Assembly (NCBI RefSeq): GCF_003054245.1
Contig: NZ_QBKR01000029.1
Span: 1-37,498 of the forward strand
Direction of reading: 5' to 3'
DNA length: 37,498 nucleotides
From: Melghirimyces profundicolus
Lineage (GTDB): Bacteria; Bacillota; Bacilli; Thermoactinomycetales; DSM-45169
In this document: in pieces, positions 1-6,649 of the stretch
How the letters are laid out: every line of letters begins with the position of its first letter
How positions within the stretch are numbered: the stretch's first letter is position 1
The notes under the pieces: generated by a model
What the model saw: only the letters and a program-made list of their open reading frames with translations
Told to the model about the DNA's origin: nothing
Databases searched by the model: none
Translations under genes and position numbers: made by a program

Positions 1-208
1 TCGTTCGATATGAGCGTTATTTACATATCTATAAAGCTTTTTGTTTCGTTGCCGTTATTTTATGGTGCGTAAAACTAATTTTGAAATAGCTTGTATACAA
101 TAAGGAATGACGATAGACGAGTACGAGGGAATTCTTCCCCAAATTTCCTTCAAAGTTGTTCTGTAAAAGGTCTGATTAGCGGTAACATCTAAGACCTGGA
201 GGGATATC

Positions 209-544
209 GTGCACGAACTGAAATTATCAGATGGTTGTATTCGCATGTATCAAAGTTCCATAAAACTCATCCATTCGGTGACTAAGAAAAAACGGCATGC
301 ATTAGAAGATGTCACCTTTTTATTTAAAGAAATCCATCATGTGGAGTTATACAAACCTTTCTGGCCTTTCTCGAATGGGTACATTCGCTTTTCATTGGAT
401 GGATCTCATCATTCCAAAAAGAACATTCGTATAGCCGATAAAGAAAGCTTCCCGATGTTGTGTTATTCTATGCAGGAATATAAAAGGTTAAAAAGGATCA
501 AGCGGTTTATTGAAACAGAGCTCGAGATCCTTCATTCAGGTTGA
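209..544 (+). CDS. Small cytosolic protein, possibly PH-like (DUF4429-type) domain
   Basis: A 111-residue protein with no signal peptide or membrane segment. The GTG start is chosen because a clear Shine-Dalgarno (GGAGGG, 198-203) lies five bases upstream. The middle of the protein (about residues 44-66, around 'YKPFWPFSNGYIRF') has the beta-strand and aromatic pattern seen in short bacterial PH-like/DUF4429 proteins, and the C-terminus is a basic amphipathic helix ending 'RFIETELEIL'. The family assignment is an impression from pattern only. It stands alone, closed by a terminator at 551, and its codon use is more AT-rich than that of the core genes to the right. Function unknown. Confidence 0.7.
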   Translation: MHELKLSDGCIRMYQSSIKLIHSVTKKKRHALEDVTFLFKEIHHVELYKPFWPFSNGYIRFSLDGSHHSKKNIRIADKESFPMLCYSMQEYKRLKRIKRFIETELEILHSG

Positions 545-550
545 TATATA

Positions 551-584
551 GACCCATCTCTAAACGTTGAGATGGGTCTTATTT
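551..584 (+). terminator. Rho-independent terminator of the PH-like gene
   Basis: A perfect 10-bp stem (551-560 with 569-578), an 8-nt loop and a T-rich tail lie seven bases after the stop codon. Confidence 0.8.
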
Positions 585-725
585 GGGCTTATCCAGCTTG
601 ATGAGTGAACTTCCGGGTCCTTGGCTATTATTGTAGTTTTGGAGATTGGATCACTTTAGGTTTCGATTTTTGTAAAATATCTATTAAGATAAGGGGTAAA
701 GTTGTTTTTTCATCCCAAATAGTCA

Positions 726-734
726 TGCTATAAT
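726..734 (+). promoter_or_regulatory. Extended -10 promoter for the 796 gene
   Basis: TGCTATAAT is a perfect extended -10 element about 60 bases upstream of the start codon at 796. No good -35 is seen at normal spacing, which extended -10 promoters tolerate. Confidence 0.5.
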
Positions 735-795
735 TTTAATGATATAGAGTTTTAATTATTTGCAGGATTACATCATAAGGGAGATTTAAAAAGAG

Positions 796-996
796 ATGAG
801 TAAACTGTGTTTGCCTAATATCGGCCCAAAAGGACGAAGATGGCGTTACTGCGTGGCGGCCATGAATGGGGCCATGGTTGCGGCTACCGTGGCCGTATCT
901 GTCTCCGCCAACTGGGAATTCTGGGTCAATTTTACCTTGTTCGTTCCCATTTGGATGGGGTGTCTTGCTTTCTTTCAGGCACGGGAAAAAACCTGA
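796..996 (+). CDS. Membrane protein, first part before an in-frame TGA
   Basis: A 66-residue protein starting at ATG 796. It begins 'MSKLCLPNIGPKGRR' and has two hydrophobic stretches (about residues 20-38 and 42-60) ending 'FFQAREKT'. TGA 994-996 stops it, but the same frame stays open for 62 more codons (997-1185), and the continuation looks like the rest of the same protein. I recall an uncharacterised family of roughly 130-residue membrane proteins that starts with a 'LPNIGP.GRR' motif and reads 'QAR.KTC' at this point, so the TGA appears to replace a cysteine codon; this memory is unverified. Options are a recent nonsense mutation, UGA recoding, or stop-and-restart translation. Function unknown. 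Confidence 0.55.
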   Translation: MSKLCLPNIGPKGRRWRYCVAAMNGAMVAATVAVSVSANWEFWVNFTLFVPIWMGCLAFFQAREKT

Positions 997-1185
997 GTGT
1001 TATTAGCGGCGCAAGGTTTGCGCAACAAAACGGATCACAGCCTTCCTTTTCTCTCCAAATCGGAAAAAATAGAAAACAAGGAAGAACGTGTGACTATCCA
1101 GCGTCAGGCCAAGAAGGTGCATTGGAATACACTGTGGGCTTCCATTCTCCTAATGATCGTAGCTCTCGCAATCTCCAGCCTCTAA
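997..1185 (+). CDS. Membrane protein, second part after the in-frame TGA
   Basis: A 62-codon continuation in the same frame as the preceding gene, separated from it only by TGA. If translated separately it would start at GTG 997, which abuts the stop; no good ribosome site precedes it, so it would need re-initiation. It begins 'LLAAQGLRN' after the start codon, has a charged linker, and ends with a C-terminal hydrophobic helix (about residues 46-62). The frame has been kept open although the TGA would relieve selection, which argues for a very recent stop or for read-through. Most likely not an independent gene. Confidence 0.4.
   Translation: MLLAAQGLRNKTDHSLPFLSKSEKIENKEERVTIQRQAKKVHWNTLWASILLMIVALAISSL
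1009..1023 (+). other. SECIS-like hairpin downstream of in-frame TGA
   Basis: A 6-bp perfect stem (1009-1014 with 1018-1023) has GGT at its apex. The GGT is the seventh codon after the TGA, the same position as the GGU in the apical loop of the E. coli fdhF selenocysteine insertion element. The stem could also arise by chance from the codons of a conserved 'AAQGLRN' segment. Confidence 0.3.
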
Positions 1186-1205
1186 ACCTAAGAGGTTTTT
1201 CGTTA
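1179..1205 (+). terminator. Weak terminator after the TGA-interrupted gene
   Basis: A short hairpin overlaps the TAA stop: CCTCT with AGAGG, or alternatively AACCT with AGGTT. It is followed by TTTTTCGTT. The stem is only five base pairs. Confidence 0.45.
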
Positions 1206-1258
1206 TGCTGTCATTGGCTTTTATACTAACTGATTGATTTGGAAGGATTGGAACGTTT

Positions 1259-2554
1259 ATGAGTAACCCACAGCGCTACTATGAGCGTTTCCAAGTAGAA
1301 GATGTTCTCACGTTCATCTCACGCCAATTGGTACAAGCCAAAACAGTCGATGGCAGGGAAGTCTATATCCAAGAGATCAAAACAAACCAACCTTTGCCCC
1401 CTGGTGCCCGCGAAATTTTCCTGAACATGAACTTTCCGCACGTTGCACCCGTCTTGGACGTGATCATCCAGGACGATCGAATCACCCTCGTTCATCCGCC
1501 GTTTTCCGGCGACCCGCTGCCGCTCGTTGTCAACGAAAAGGACCCGATGAAACCGAGAAAAGCACTGCGTGTGTTTGAGAAATTACTGAAAACGATGCAG
1601 TCATTGGAACAACTTCCTTTATCTCTTTCGACTACATTGGATCCTCGGAACATTTGTATCGCGGATGAACCCTATGTTCTCTTCTATTGGATAAAAAATT
1701 ACAGTTTGGATCCACCCGACGAACAATGGCAGCATTTACTAATCTATTTATTAACAGGAGTCATCCCTAAAAACAAGGGGGAACGACTTAAACTTCTAAG
1801 CCGGAATCACAAAATCCCGACCGATTACCGACAGCTGGCCTTGGATTGTTATGATCCCAACAAGACCCGGGATGATATCCTGTTGCAAGTCCGACAGCTG
1901 ATGGAGCAACCATCGGTTGAATCCCGGTCGCTTCGGAAAAAGACTTTATCGCTAAAACCGATCTTCCGGTTGGGAGCTATCATCCTTATCAGTTTTGCAA
2001 TTGGAGGGTGGCTCGGATATACCGCCGCTACCCTGAATGGCTCCCGGGAGGCCGCAGAAAAGCCAGGTCACCCGTCAAGTGCTGTGTTGCACCGGGAAGG
2101 AAAGAAAGTGGAGTTCAACGAAACACGAAATCAATATCATCTCCCGCAAACACAGACAGGCCCCGTCCAGGTCCGGGGGGAGATCATTCGAACCCGCTAC
2201 CAGCCTTTTTCTATCATCTTTCAAGTAGATGACCGCTCGAAATTTTACGGGGTGAACATCGATGAACGGGGAAACATCCGCATGTATGAATCCACCGATG
2301 GTATGGAGGGTGACGATCCGACGTTTGTAAAATTGTCGGAGTATACCGTTTCACCCAATCAGCGATATAAATTTGATATCCGATACTCCCCCGGTGAGCC
2401 CCTTCGCTTCTCGATTCAAAAAAAGGGGGACCCGTCACCTAGAGTGGCGTTCGGACCGGAGCCCATCGCTCATCCCGTTGATGCACCTTACCAAGTCCAA
2501 TTCCGGGGAGGGGCCGGGACAAAACTATACAATCTAAACCTTACCCCCGAATAA
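1259..2554 (+). CDS. Membrane-anchored pseudokinase with extracellular beta-rich domain
   Basis: A 431-residue protein starting at ATG 1259, with GGAAGGA at 1241-1247. Residues about 10-215 resemble a serine/threonine kinase fold without catalytic residues. The beta-3 lysine position reads 'VYIQEI' with no VAIK lysine, and the catalytic-loop region is 'TTLDPRNICI' instead of an HRD...N motif, so it should not phosphorylate. One transmembrane helix follows (about 236-256, after a basic stretch). The rest is a beta-rich outer domain (about 285-431) that looks like a LamG/concanavalin jelly roll. The topology recalls EssB of type VII secretion, but the outer domain differs and no secretion genes are nearby. 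Probably a sensor or scaffold; ligand unknown. Confidence 0.65.
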   Translation: MSNPQRYYERFQVEDVLTFISRQLVQAKTVDGREVYIQEIKTNQPLPPGAREIFLNMNFPHVAPVLDVIIQDDRITLVHPPFSGDPLPLVVNEKDPMKPRKALRVFEKLLKTMQSLEQLPLSLSTTLDPRNICIADEPYVLFYWIKNYSLDPPDEQWQHLLIYLLTGVIPKNKGERLKLLSRNHKIPTDYRQLALDCYDPNKTRDDILLQVRQLMEQPSVESRSLRKKTLSLKPIFRLGAIILISFAIGGWLGYTAATLNGSREAAEKPGHPSSAVLHREGKKVEFNETRNQYHLPQTQTGPVQVRGEIIRTRYQPFSIIFQVDDRSKFYGVNIDERGNIRMYESTDGMEGDDPTFVKLSEYTVSPNQRYKFDIRYSPGEPLRFSIQKKGDPSPRVAFGPEPIAHPVDAPYQVQFRGGAGTKLYNLNLTPE

Positions 2555-2627
2555 ACAACCTTGATCGGGCCATCGGGCCTATCGACTATACACTGAGAGA
2601 CAACATGAAAAGGAGGGAGCAGTTGAA

Positions 2628-2813
2628 ATGAATCCCACGAACCTGTTTTTGTTAAAGAGCGCCATCATCCTTTCGATGATTCCCAGTTTTTTTCATTGGT
2701 TTCTCTACCAGACCCATCCACCCACATTTGTAACGATCATCATCTCGATCTCGATCATCATGTATATGTTGACGGGTTTGTTCGATAAGCTGGACGAAAG
2801 GGAGGAACGATAA
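2628..2813 (+). CDS. Small integral membrane protein
   Basis: A 61-residue protein with a strong Shine-Dalgarno (AAGGAGGG, ending at 2617). It has two predicted transmembrane helices (about residues 6-26 and 33-51), a short loop, and a charged tail ending 'DKLDEREER'. It follows the pseudokinase gene by 73 bases with no clear terminator between, so the two could be co-transcribed. I recognise no family. Confidence 0.65.
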   Translation: MNPTNLFLLKSAIILSMIPSFFHWFLYQTHPPTFVTIIISISIIMYMLTGLFDKLDEREER

Positions 2814-2911
2814 AGAAGGTCCTTGTCACCCTGTTGTAGTGGTATCTACTCTGCGGCAAACGGATGCGATGCTCCCTCAGCCAAGGTGATACGAGAATCC
2901 TTATGAAAAAA

Positions 2912-2944
2912 TACAAAAAAATCCCCCTCATTAAATAGGGGGAT
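2912..2944 (-). terminator. Terminator-like hairpin reading leftward
   Basis: The stem AATCCCCCT / AGGGGGATT, read on the minus strand, is followed by a run of seven T. No minus-strand gene that it would close was identified, so it may belong to a decayed gene or to a small RNA between 2945 and 3700. Confidence 0.55.
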
Positions 2945-3030
2945 TCGAATTAGAGTAAAGAAAAGTCGGCTATATTAACTTATTCGATCAGCTGATCGGT
3001 TTTTAGTCCACTTTTCCGACGGTGAATGAA

Positions 3031-3215
3031 AACAGCCCCCCTCAGGGAAACTGAGAGGGGGTTGCATAAAAGGAGGAAATGAACTTGTTGCCCAGCACGA
3101 AACGCCTTCTGGAGTTGAGACCGGATCTTTATAATAACTAACATTTCTTTTCCCGACCATTAGTCAAATGTTAGGTTTCCGGGTATTTCATTGGGAAGAA
3201 GGGACGATGAGCAAA
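3031..3215. repeat. Diverged repeat element, copy A
   Basis: It begins with a C-run/G-run hairpin (CCCCCTCA...TGAGAGGGGG), then AAAAGGAGGAAATG, a CTTTATAATAACTA block and the core GACCATTAGTCAAATGTTAG, and ends near GAAGAAGGGACGATG. The same blocks occur in the same order in copy B (3468-3640), so the two are homologous and diverged. AACATTT (3140-3146) and AAATGTT (3165-3171) form an internal inverted repeat. Confidence 0.5.
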
Positions 3216-3366
3216 ACCGTCCTTTTGGATGATAGCTACAAGATCCACTCCTGACATACACTAGAAGCAGGCGGCGACATTTATGATCCCAATTTCTTTT
3301 TAATGTATGCTAGCAGACTCATCTCCTGCTTATGAGACCCTCCTCGACCAACTGGAAACCTCCTTG

Positions 3367-3401
3367 ATCGCCCCCCTTAAAATAAGGGGGGCGATTATTT
3401 A
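3367..3401 (+). terminator. Strong GC hairpin, terminator-like
   Basis: A perfect 12-bp stem (3367-3378 with 3384-3395), a 5-nt A/T loop, then TATTTAAAT. It lies between the two repeat copies, and no gene it would close is identifiable. Confidence 0.5.
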
Positions 3402-3467
3402 AATACCTTTTAGACCATCCCCCTTCTCTTATAATCCCTCACAGAGACGCATAAACCATGAAATGCA

Positions 3468-3640
3468 ACAGACCCCCCTCAAATCAAACTGAGGGGGGAT
3501 CTGCCAAAAGGAGAACGTGGTGGAAGCCACGAGTATTGAGGGACATCTTTATCGTACTAAAGCCCCTTTCGCCTGACCATCCGTCAAACGTCAGTTTTTT
3601 ACCAATATGTCCTTGGAAAGAAGGAGTACGATAAAAAGAA
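3468..3640. repeat. Diverged repeat element, copy B, with terminal inverted repeats
   Basis: It opens with a near-perfect hairpin (CAGACCCCCCTCA...TGAGGGGGGATCTG) followed by AAAAGGAGAACG. A core of 88 bp (3548-3635) is bounded by a perfect 11-bp inverted repeat, TTTATCGTACT / AGTACGATAAA, and contains GACCATCCGTCAAACGTCAG. The left part (3543-3568) recurs exactly at 4891-4916. This resembles a miniature inverted-repeat element or a structured RNA. Confidence 0.5.
3543..3568 (+). repeat. 26-bp direct repeat, first copy
   Basis: Twenty-six bases identical to 4891-4916. This copy lies inside repeat element B and covers its left inverted repeat. Confidence 0.9.
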
Positions 3641-3951
3641 GAATTTTGTTGATACGAATCTCTGTACGCTTTGTTGACTTAAACAGAATCCATATTCAGC
3701 AAAGTTACTACGTGTAAAAAACACTCCTCTCACCTTCTTCAAAGACGGAGGGGCTTGTTGGAGTCAGAAACCGGCATAGACATAAGGGTCCTTGGGGGCA
3801 GGGATCCGTTTGTAATCGTCGGCTTTTACTAAAGGCATGTCGCTTTTTAGAAACCGAACGGATTTCAGCGGCCCTTCCATTCAATCCATGTCCCTTCCCT
3901 GATTTGTTCCACACCTGGAAACGTGGCGAAAACACCGATAACACTCGTTTC

Positions 3952-3979
3952 AAAAAAACCGCCCCATCAGTAGGCGGTT
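3952..3979 (-). terminator. Terminator of the minus-strand micro-gene
   Basis: On the minus strand AACCGCC...GGCGGTT is followed by a T-run (the A-run at 3952-3956). It lies 21 bases beyond the stop of the 38-residue gene at 4000-4116, which supports that gene. Confidence 0.7.
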
Positions 3980-3999
3980 CTTTCTGTAACGTTTGTTTA

Positions 4000-4116
4000 T
4001 CACTTCGATGTATGCTTCTTTCGGTGTCGACCTGTCCAAAACTTATTGATGTTGAAAAAGGCAATGAAATAGGCACAAATAAGACCGAAAAAAAACAGGA
4101 TGCCATCATCCATCAT
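4000..4116 (-). CDS. 38-residue single-pass membrane micro-protein
   Basis: It starts at ATG 4116 on the minus strand, 11 bases after a strong Shine-Dalgarno (AAGGAGG, 4134-4128). The protein starts 'MMDDGILFFFGL', has one hydrophobic helix (about residues 5-22), and ends with a strongly basic tail 'GRHRKKHTSK'. A terminator follows at once. The ribosome site, the helix and tail topology and the terminator together make a coherent gene despite its length. A longer frame in another register starts inside it but lacks a proper ribosome site. Function unknown; it could be a small regulator of a membrane complex or a toxin-like peptide. Confidence 0.55.
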   Translation of the reverse strand: MMDDGILFFFGLICAYFIAFFNINKFWTGRHRKKHTSK

Positions 4117-4274
4117 GGGGTCACTATCCTCCTTCAATCCCCATGTAGTCGACCGTTAATAAAGTGATTCGTAAGCTGCAGTGAGTTTTTGTCCACTTTT
4201 TTGGTGTTAGAAGGACTTCAAGCGTAGACTGAGTTTTTAGGGTCTTAATCCAGCTCACAAGGGTTGTTGATACC

Positions 4275-4840
4275 ATGCGTATTTATACCACATCCATCTT
4301 TGGCTCGCTTATAACGGCGGGGATCATTATTGCCGTATCCATGCTGGTTTATTTCATTGTGAAAGGCATTATCACTCGTGTGGCGAACCGAAAGTTGAAA
4401 ACGGACGATGATGCCAGCCGATTCCACACGCTGACTTCGGTTTTGACAGCTTAGCCGCTTACGGGATCTTTTTCATCGCGTCATGGTATTGAATGAGTTT
4501 GGCGTCAACACCTCCGCCATTCTTGCCAGTGCCGGCATCTTGGGGCTTGCGATCGGCTTTGGTGCGCAAGGATTGGTCAGTGATACAGTCACCGGCTTTT
4601 TTGTGTTAGTGGAAGATCAAGTAAACGTCGGGGAGTATGTCACCCTCGGGGGGTATTCCGGAGTCGTGGAGGAAACCGGCCTTCGACTCATGAAGCTGCG
4701 GGGATTCAACGGGGACCTTCATTTTATCCCGAACCGGGAAATCGCCTCCTTGACTAACCACTCCCGTGGCAACATGCAAGCTCTGGTGGACATCAGCATT
4801 TCCTACGATTCAGATATCGATCAGGCTGTCCGTGTAAGCC
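4275..4840 (+). pseudogene. Broken mscS mechanosensitive channel gene
   Basis: It encodes clear MscS-family sequence in three pieces. ATG 4275 to TAG 4452 gives TM1 and the segment ending 'FHTLTSVLTA'. The frame then shifts by -1 at about 4451 ('LAAYGIFFIAS') and by -1 again at about 4482. The rest holds the pore helix 'ASAGILGLAIGFGAQGLV', the 'GFFVLVEDQ' motif and the beta domain to 'ISYDSDIDQA'. After about 4836 homology stops and unrelated hairpin sequence follows, so the C-terminal domain is lost. The two frameshifts look like single-base deletions. The protein would have been a tension-gated inner-membrane channel; as read it is dead. Confidence 0.85.
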
Positions 4841-4841
4841 G

Positions 4842-4887
4842 ATCCGGAAGGGCCCGAAAACGGGTCGGCCCGGTTCTCCTTCCGGAT
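4842..4887. repeat. Long imperfect palindrome at the mscS break
   Basis: Perfect 10-bp outer arms, ATCCGGAAGG (4842-4851) and CCTTCCGGAT (4878-4887), with further GC pairing inside (CCCG AAAA CGGG). It sits exactly between the end of mscS homology and the 26-bp repeat. No T-run follows, so it is not a simple terminator. Confidence 0.7.
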
Positions 4888-4890
4888 GGC

Positions 4891-4916
4891 ACATCTTTAT
4901 CGTACTAAAGCCCCTT
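4891..4916 (+). repeat. 26-bp direct repeat, second copy
   Basis: Identical to 3543-3568. It lies immediately after the truncated mscS and the palindrome, and before the terminator of the khpB operon, so it marks a likely recombination junction. Confidence 0.9.
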
Positions 4917-4926
4917 GTAAAATAGC

Positions 4927-4952
4927 AAAAAAACTCTCCGGGGGCGGAGAGT
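4927..4952 (-). terminator. Terminator of the rpmH-khpB operon
   Basis: The stem ACTCTCCG / CGGAGAGT is followed by six or more T when read on the minus strand, 30 bases beyond the khpB stop. It shows that khpB is the last gene of the operon here. Confidence 0.85.
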
Positions 4953-4981
4953 CAAAAACTGAAAGCCGTAACGGTTGGATG

Positions 4982-5611
4982 TCAACGGTTGCTTTTAGGC
5001 GCCACCACCACTTTCCGGCGCGGTTCTTCCCCCTCGCTGTAAGTGGTCAGACGGGGGTATTTCTGGATGCAGTTATGAATGACTTTCCGTTCCATGGGAC
5101 TCATCGGTTCCAAGACATGCGGGCGTTGGTTCCGCATCACTTTTTTGGCGATCCGACCCGCCAATTCCTCCAGGGTTTCCCGGCGCCGTTCCCGGTACCC
5201 CTCCGCGTCCAGAACCAAGCGGGTGTAAGGACGGGCGGCCCGGTTGGCAGCCACATTGGTCAGATACTGGAGGGCATCCAGCGTCTGTCCCCGGCGGCCG
5301 ATCAGAATCCCCAGATCTTCTCCTTTAAAATTGATCCGAACCGAATCGGAATCCTCTTTTGCTTCCATTTCCACCGCATCCAGGCCCATCCGGTCAAGCA
5401 CGTCCCGAAGGAACCGGAGCGCCTCATCCACAGGGGTGGAGATCAGCTCCACTTCCACCTTGGCATCGCGGCTCCCGATCAAACCGAGAAAGCCCCGGCT
5501 GGCTTCCTCCAGAACGGTCACCCGCACCCGGTCCCGGGCCGCCCCCAGCTCCCGGAGGGCTCTTTCCACGGCCGCATCCACCGTTTTTCCCGTTACGGTC
5601 ACTTTTTTCAA
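4982..5611 (-). CDS. khpB: RNA-binding protein KhpB (Jag/EloR)
   Basis: A 209-residue cytosolic RNA-binding protein of the KhpB/Jag family, which in Gram-positives partners KhpA and influences cell elongation and division. Domain order is Jag_N (about 1-50, 'VTGKTVDAAVERAL'), a type II KH domain with the GxxG loop in 'ILIGRRGQTLDALQYL' (about 102-117), and a C-terminal R3H domain ('RNQRPHVLEPMSPMERKVIH'). The TTG start is preceded by GGGAGGG and overlaps the yidC stop (TTGA), so translation is probably coupled to yidC. In related genomes mnmE follows; here a terminator follows instead. Confidence 0.93.
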   Translation of the reverse strand: MKKVTVTGKTVDAAVERALRELGAARDRVRVTVLEEASRGFLGLIGSRDAKVEVELISTPVDEALRFLRDVLDRMGLDAVEMEAKEDSDSVRINFKGEDLGILIGRRGQTLDALQYLTNVAANRAARPYTRLVLDAEGYRERRRETLEELAGRIAKKVMRNQRPHVLEPMSPMERKVIHNCIQKYPRLTTYSEGEEPRRKVVVAPKSNR

Positions 5612-6357
5612 CGGGTTGCACCCTCCCGTTTTGCTTTAAATTTGTCTCCGATGAAATAATACTGAACCATGGTGAACAGGTTGCTGTACACCCAGTACAG
5701 AGCCAGGGCCGCCGGAAAGCTCAGCGACAGCACGAAAATCATGATCGGCATGATGTACATGAACGCCCGGGCCTGCGGGTTGTCCCCCATCCCCATGACG
5801 ATCGATTGAAGATAGGTGGTCACCGCTGCCAACACGGGCAATACAAAGTAGGGATCCGCTTGTCCCAGCTTCATCCACAGAAAGCTGGCTTTGAAGATGT
5901 GCTGGTCCGTCATGATCGCCTGGTAAAACGCAATCAGGATCGGCAATTGAATCAGGATCGGAAGGCACCCGGCCAAGGGGTTGACGTTGTGTTTTTGGAA
6001 GAGCTTCATCGTCTCTTCCTGCAGCTTCTGCTGATTGTTCTTGTACTTCTCCCGGATTTTCTGCATCTCCGGCTGCAGTGCCTGCATCGCCCTCGAACTC
6101 TTCATCTGTTTCAGGGTGAGCGGAAGAATCAATAGACGAATCAGGACCGTGGCCACCAGAATGGCCAAACCGTAACTTCCCAAAACCTCGTAGGTCGTAT
6201 CCAACAACCGCTGCAAAGGATAGACAAAATAAAGATCCCAGAAGCCGGCCGTTTTCGGGTCGATCGGCTTAAATTGCTCCGGGTTGGGGGCGCAGCCGCC
6301 GAGGGTGAAAAGGGCCGCGGCCATGGTTAGGGCCGGGATCAGGCGTCGTCTGAACAA
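5608..6357 (-). CDS. yidC: Membrane protein insertase YidC (SpoIIIJ/MisCA type)
   Basis: A 249-residue YidC/Oxa1/Alb3 insertase of the short Gram-positive type. It inserts and folds membrane proteins with or without SecYEG; the Bacillus homologue SpoIIIJ is also needed in forespore development. It has a lipoprotein signal with lipobox 'LGGC' (Cys about 22), then about five transmembrane helices with the conserved cytoplasmic coiled hairpin ('SSRAMQALQPEMQKIREKYK'). The TTG start is preceded by AAGGAGG (6371-6365). It lies downstream of yidD and overlaps khpB by four bases. Confidence 0.93.
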   Translation of the reverse strand: MFRRRLIPALTMAAALFTLGGCAPNPEQFKPIDPKTAGFWDLYFVYPLQRLLDTTYEVLGSYGLAILVATVLIRLLILPLTLKQMKSSRAMQALQPEMQKIREKYKNNQQKLQEETMKLFQKHNVNPLAGCLPILIQLPILIAFYQAIMTDQHIFKASFLWMKLGQADPYFVLPVLAAVTTYLQSIVMGMGDNPQARAFMYIMPIMIFVLSLSFPAALALYWVYSNLFTMVQYYFIGDKFKAKREGATR

Positions 6358-6439
6358 AAAGAACTCCTCCTTCGAATCAATCGATTACGATTGAAGGACT
6401 GTGTCTATATAAGGTACAAGGGAGTGAACCGATTGAGTG

Positions 6440-6649
6440 TCAAGGCACCGGGTCGTAACCTCCGGGGTGAAAGGGGTGACATTTGGCAATCCGCTTCACC
6501 GTCAGCCACCCACCCCGCATCAGACCGTACCGCGAAATCGCGAGGTAGCCGTACTGCGAGCAGGTGGGAGCAAACCGGCAGGTCGGGGGAGTAAGAGGAG
6601 AAATAAAACGTCGATAAAAACGGATCAACAGGAGAACCAACCCTTTCAT
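6440..6649 (-). CDS. yidD: Membrane protein insertion efficiency factor YidD
   Basis: A 69-residue protein of the YidD family, which aids YidC-dependent insertion. The signature is '[24 protein letters not shown]', shown here in parts: '[15 protein letters not shown]' with two conserved cysteines, then '[19 protein letters not shown]'. An N-terminal amphipathic helix (about 1-15) associates with the membrane. ATG 6649 is chosen because it gives the normal family length, has a G-rich ribosome site, and overlaps the rnpA stop as ATGA. The frame is open further upstream but that part is rnpA in another register. Confidence 0.9.
   Translation of the reverse strand: MKGLVLLLIRFYRRFISPLTPPTCRFAPTCSQYGYLAISRYGLMRGGWLTVKRIAKCHPFHPGGYDPVP

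Larger units (their letters stand above)
2814..3999. other. Gene-poor region with hairpins and degenerate repeats
   Basis: About 1.2 kb without a convincing gene. It contains several GC-stem hairpins in AT-rich sequence and two diverged copies of a repeat element (3031-3215 and 3468-3640). The open frames here lack ribosome sites and run through the hairpins, so they are not annotated. The 3640-3950 part shows nothing recognisable. It looks like a decayed mobile-element or non-coding RNA region. Confidence 0.6.

Noticed and set aside
55-246. 63-codon minus-strand frame
   Set aside because: No ribosome site, no recognisable domain, and it overlaps the supported gene at 209.
840-1229. 129-codon frame overlapping the TGA-interrupted gene
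   Set aside because: Different register, no membrane pattern, no ribosome site; a shadow of the 796-1185 frame.
2975-3160. 61-codon minus-strand frame across repeat copy A
   Set aside because: No Shine-Dalgarno, reads through hairpin stems, and is not preserved in copy B.
3708-4109. 133-codon minus-strand frame
   Set aside because: Starts inside the better-supported 38-residue gene in another register and runs through its terminator.
3904-4167. 87-codon plus-strand frame
   Set aside because: Antisense to the micro-gene, no ribosome site, composition unlike a protein.
4483-4908. Intact mscS gene starting at 4483
   Set aside because: Lacks TM1, which is found upstream in another register, and its last 20 or so residues are hairpin and repeat sequence unrelated to MscS.
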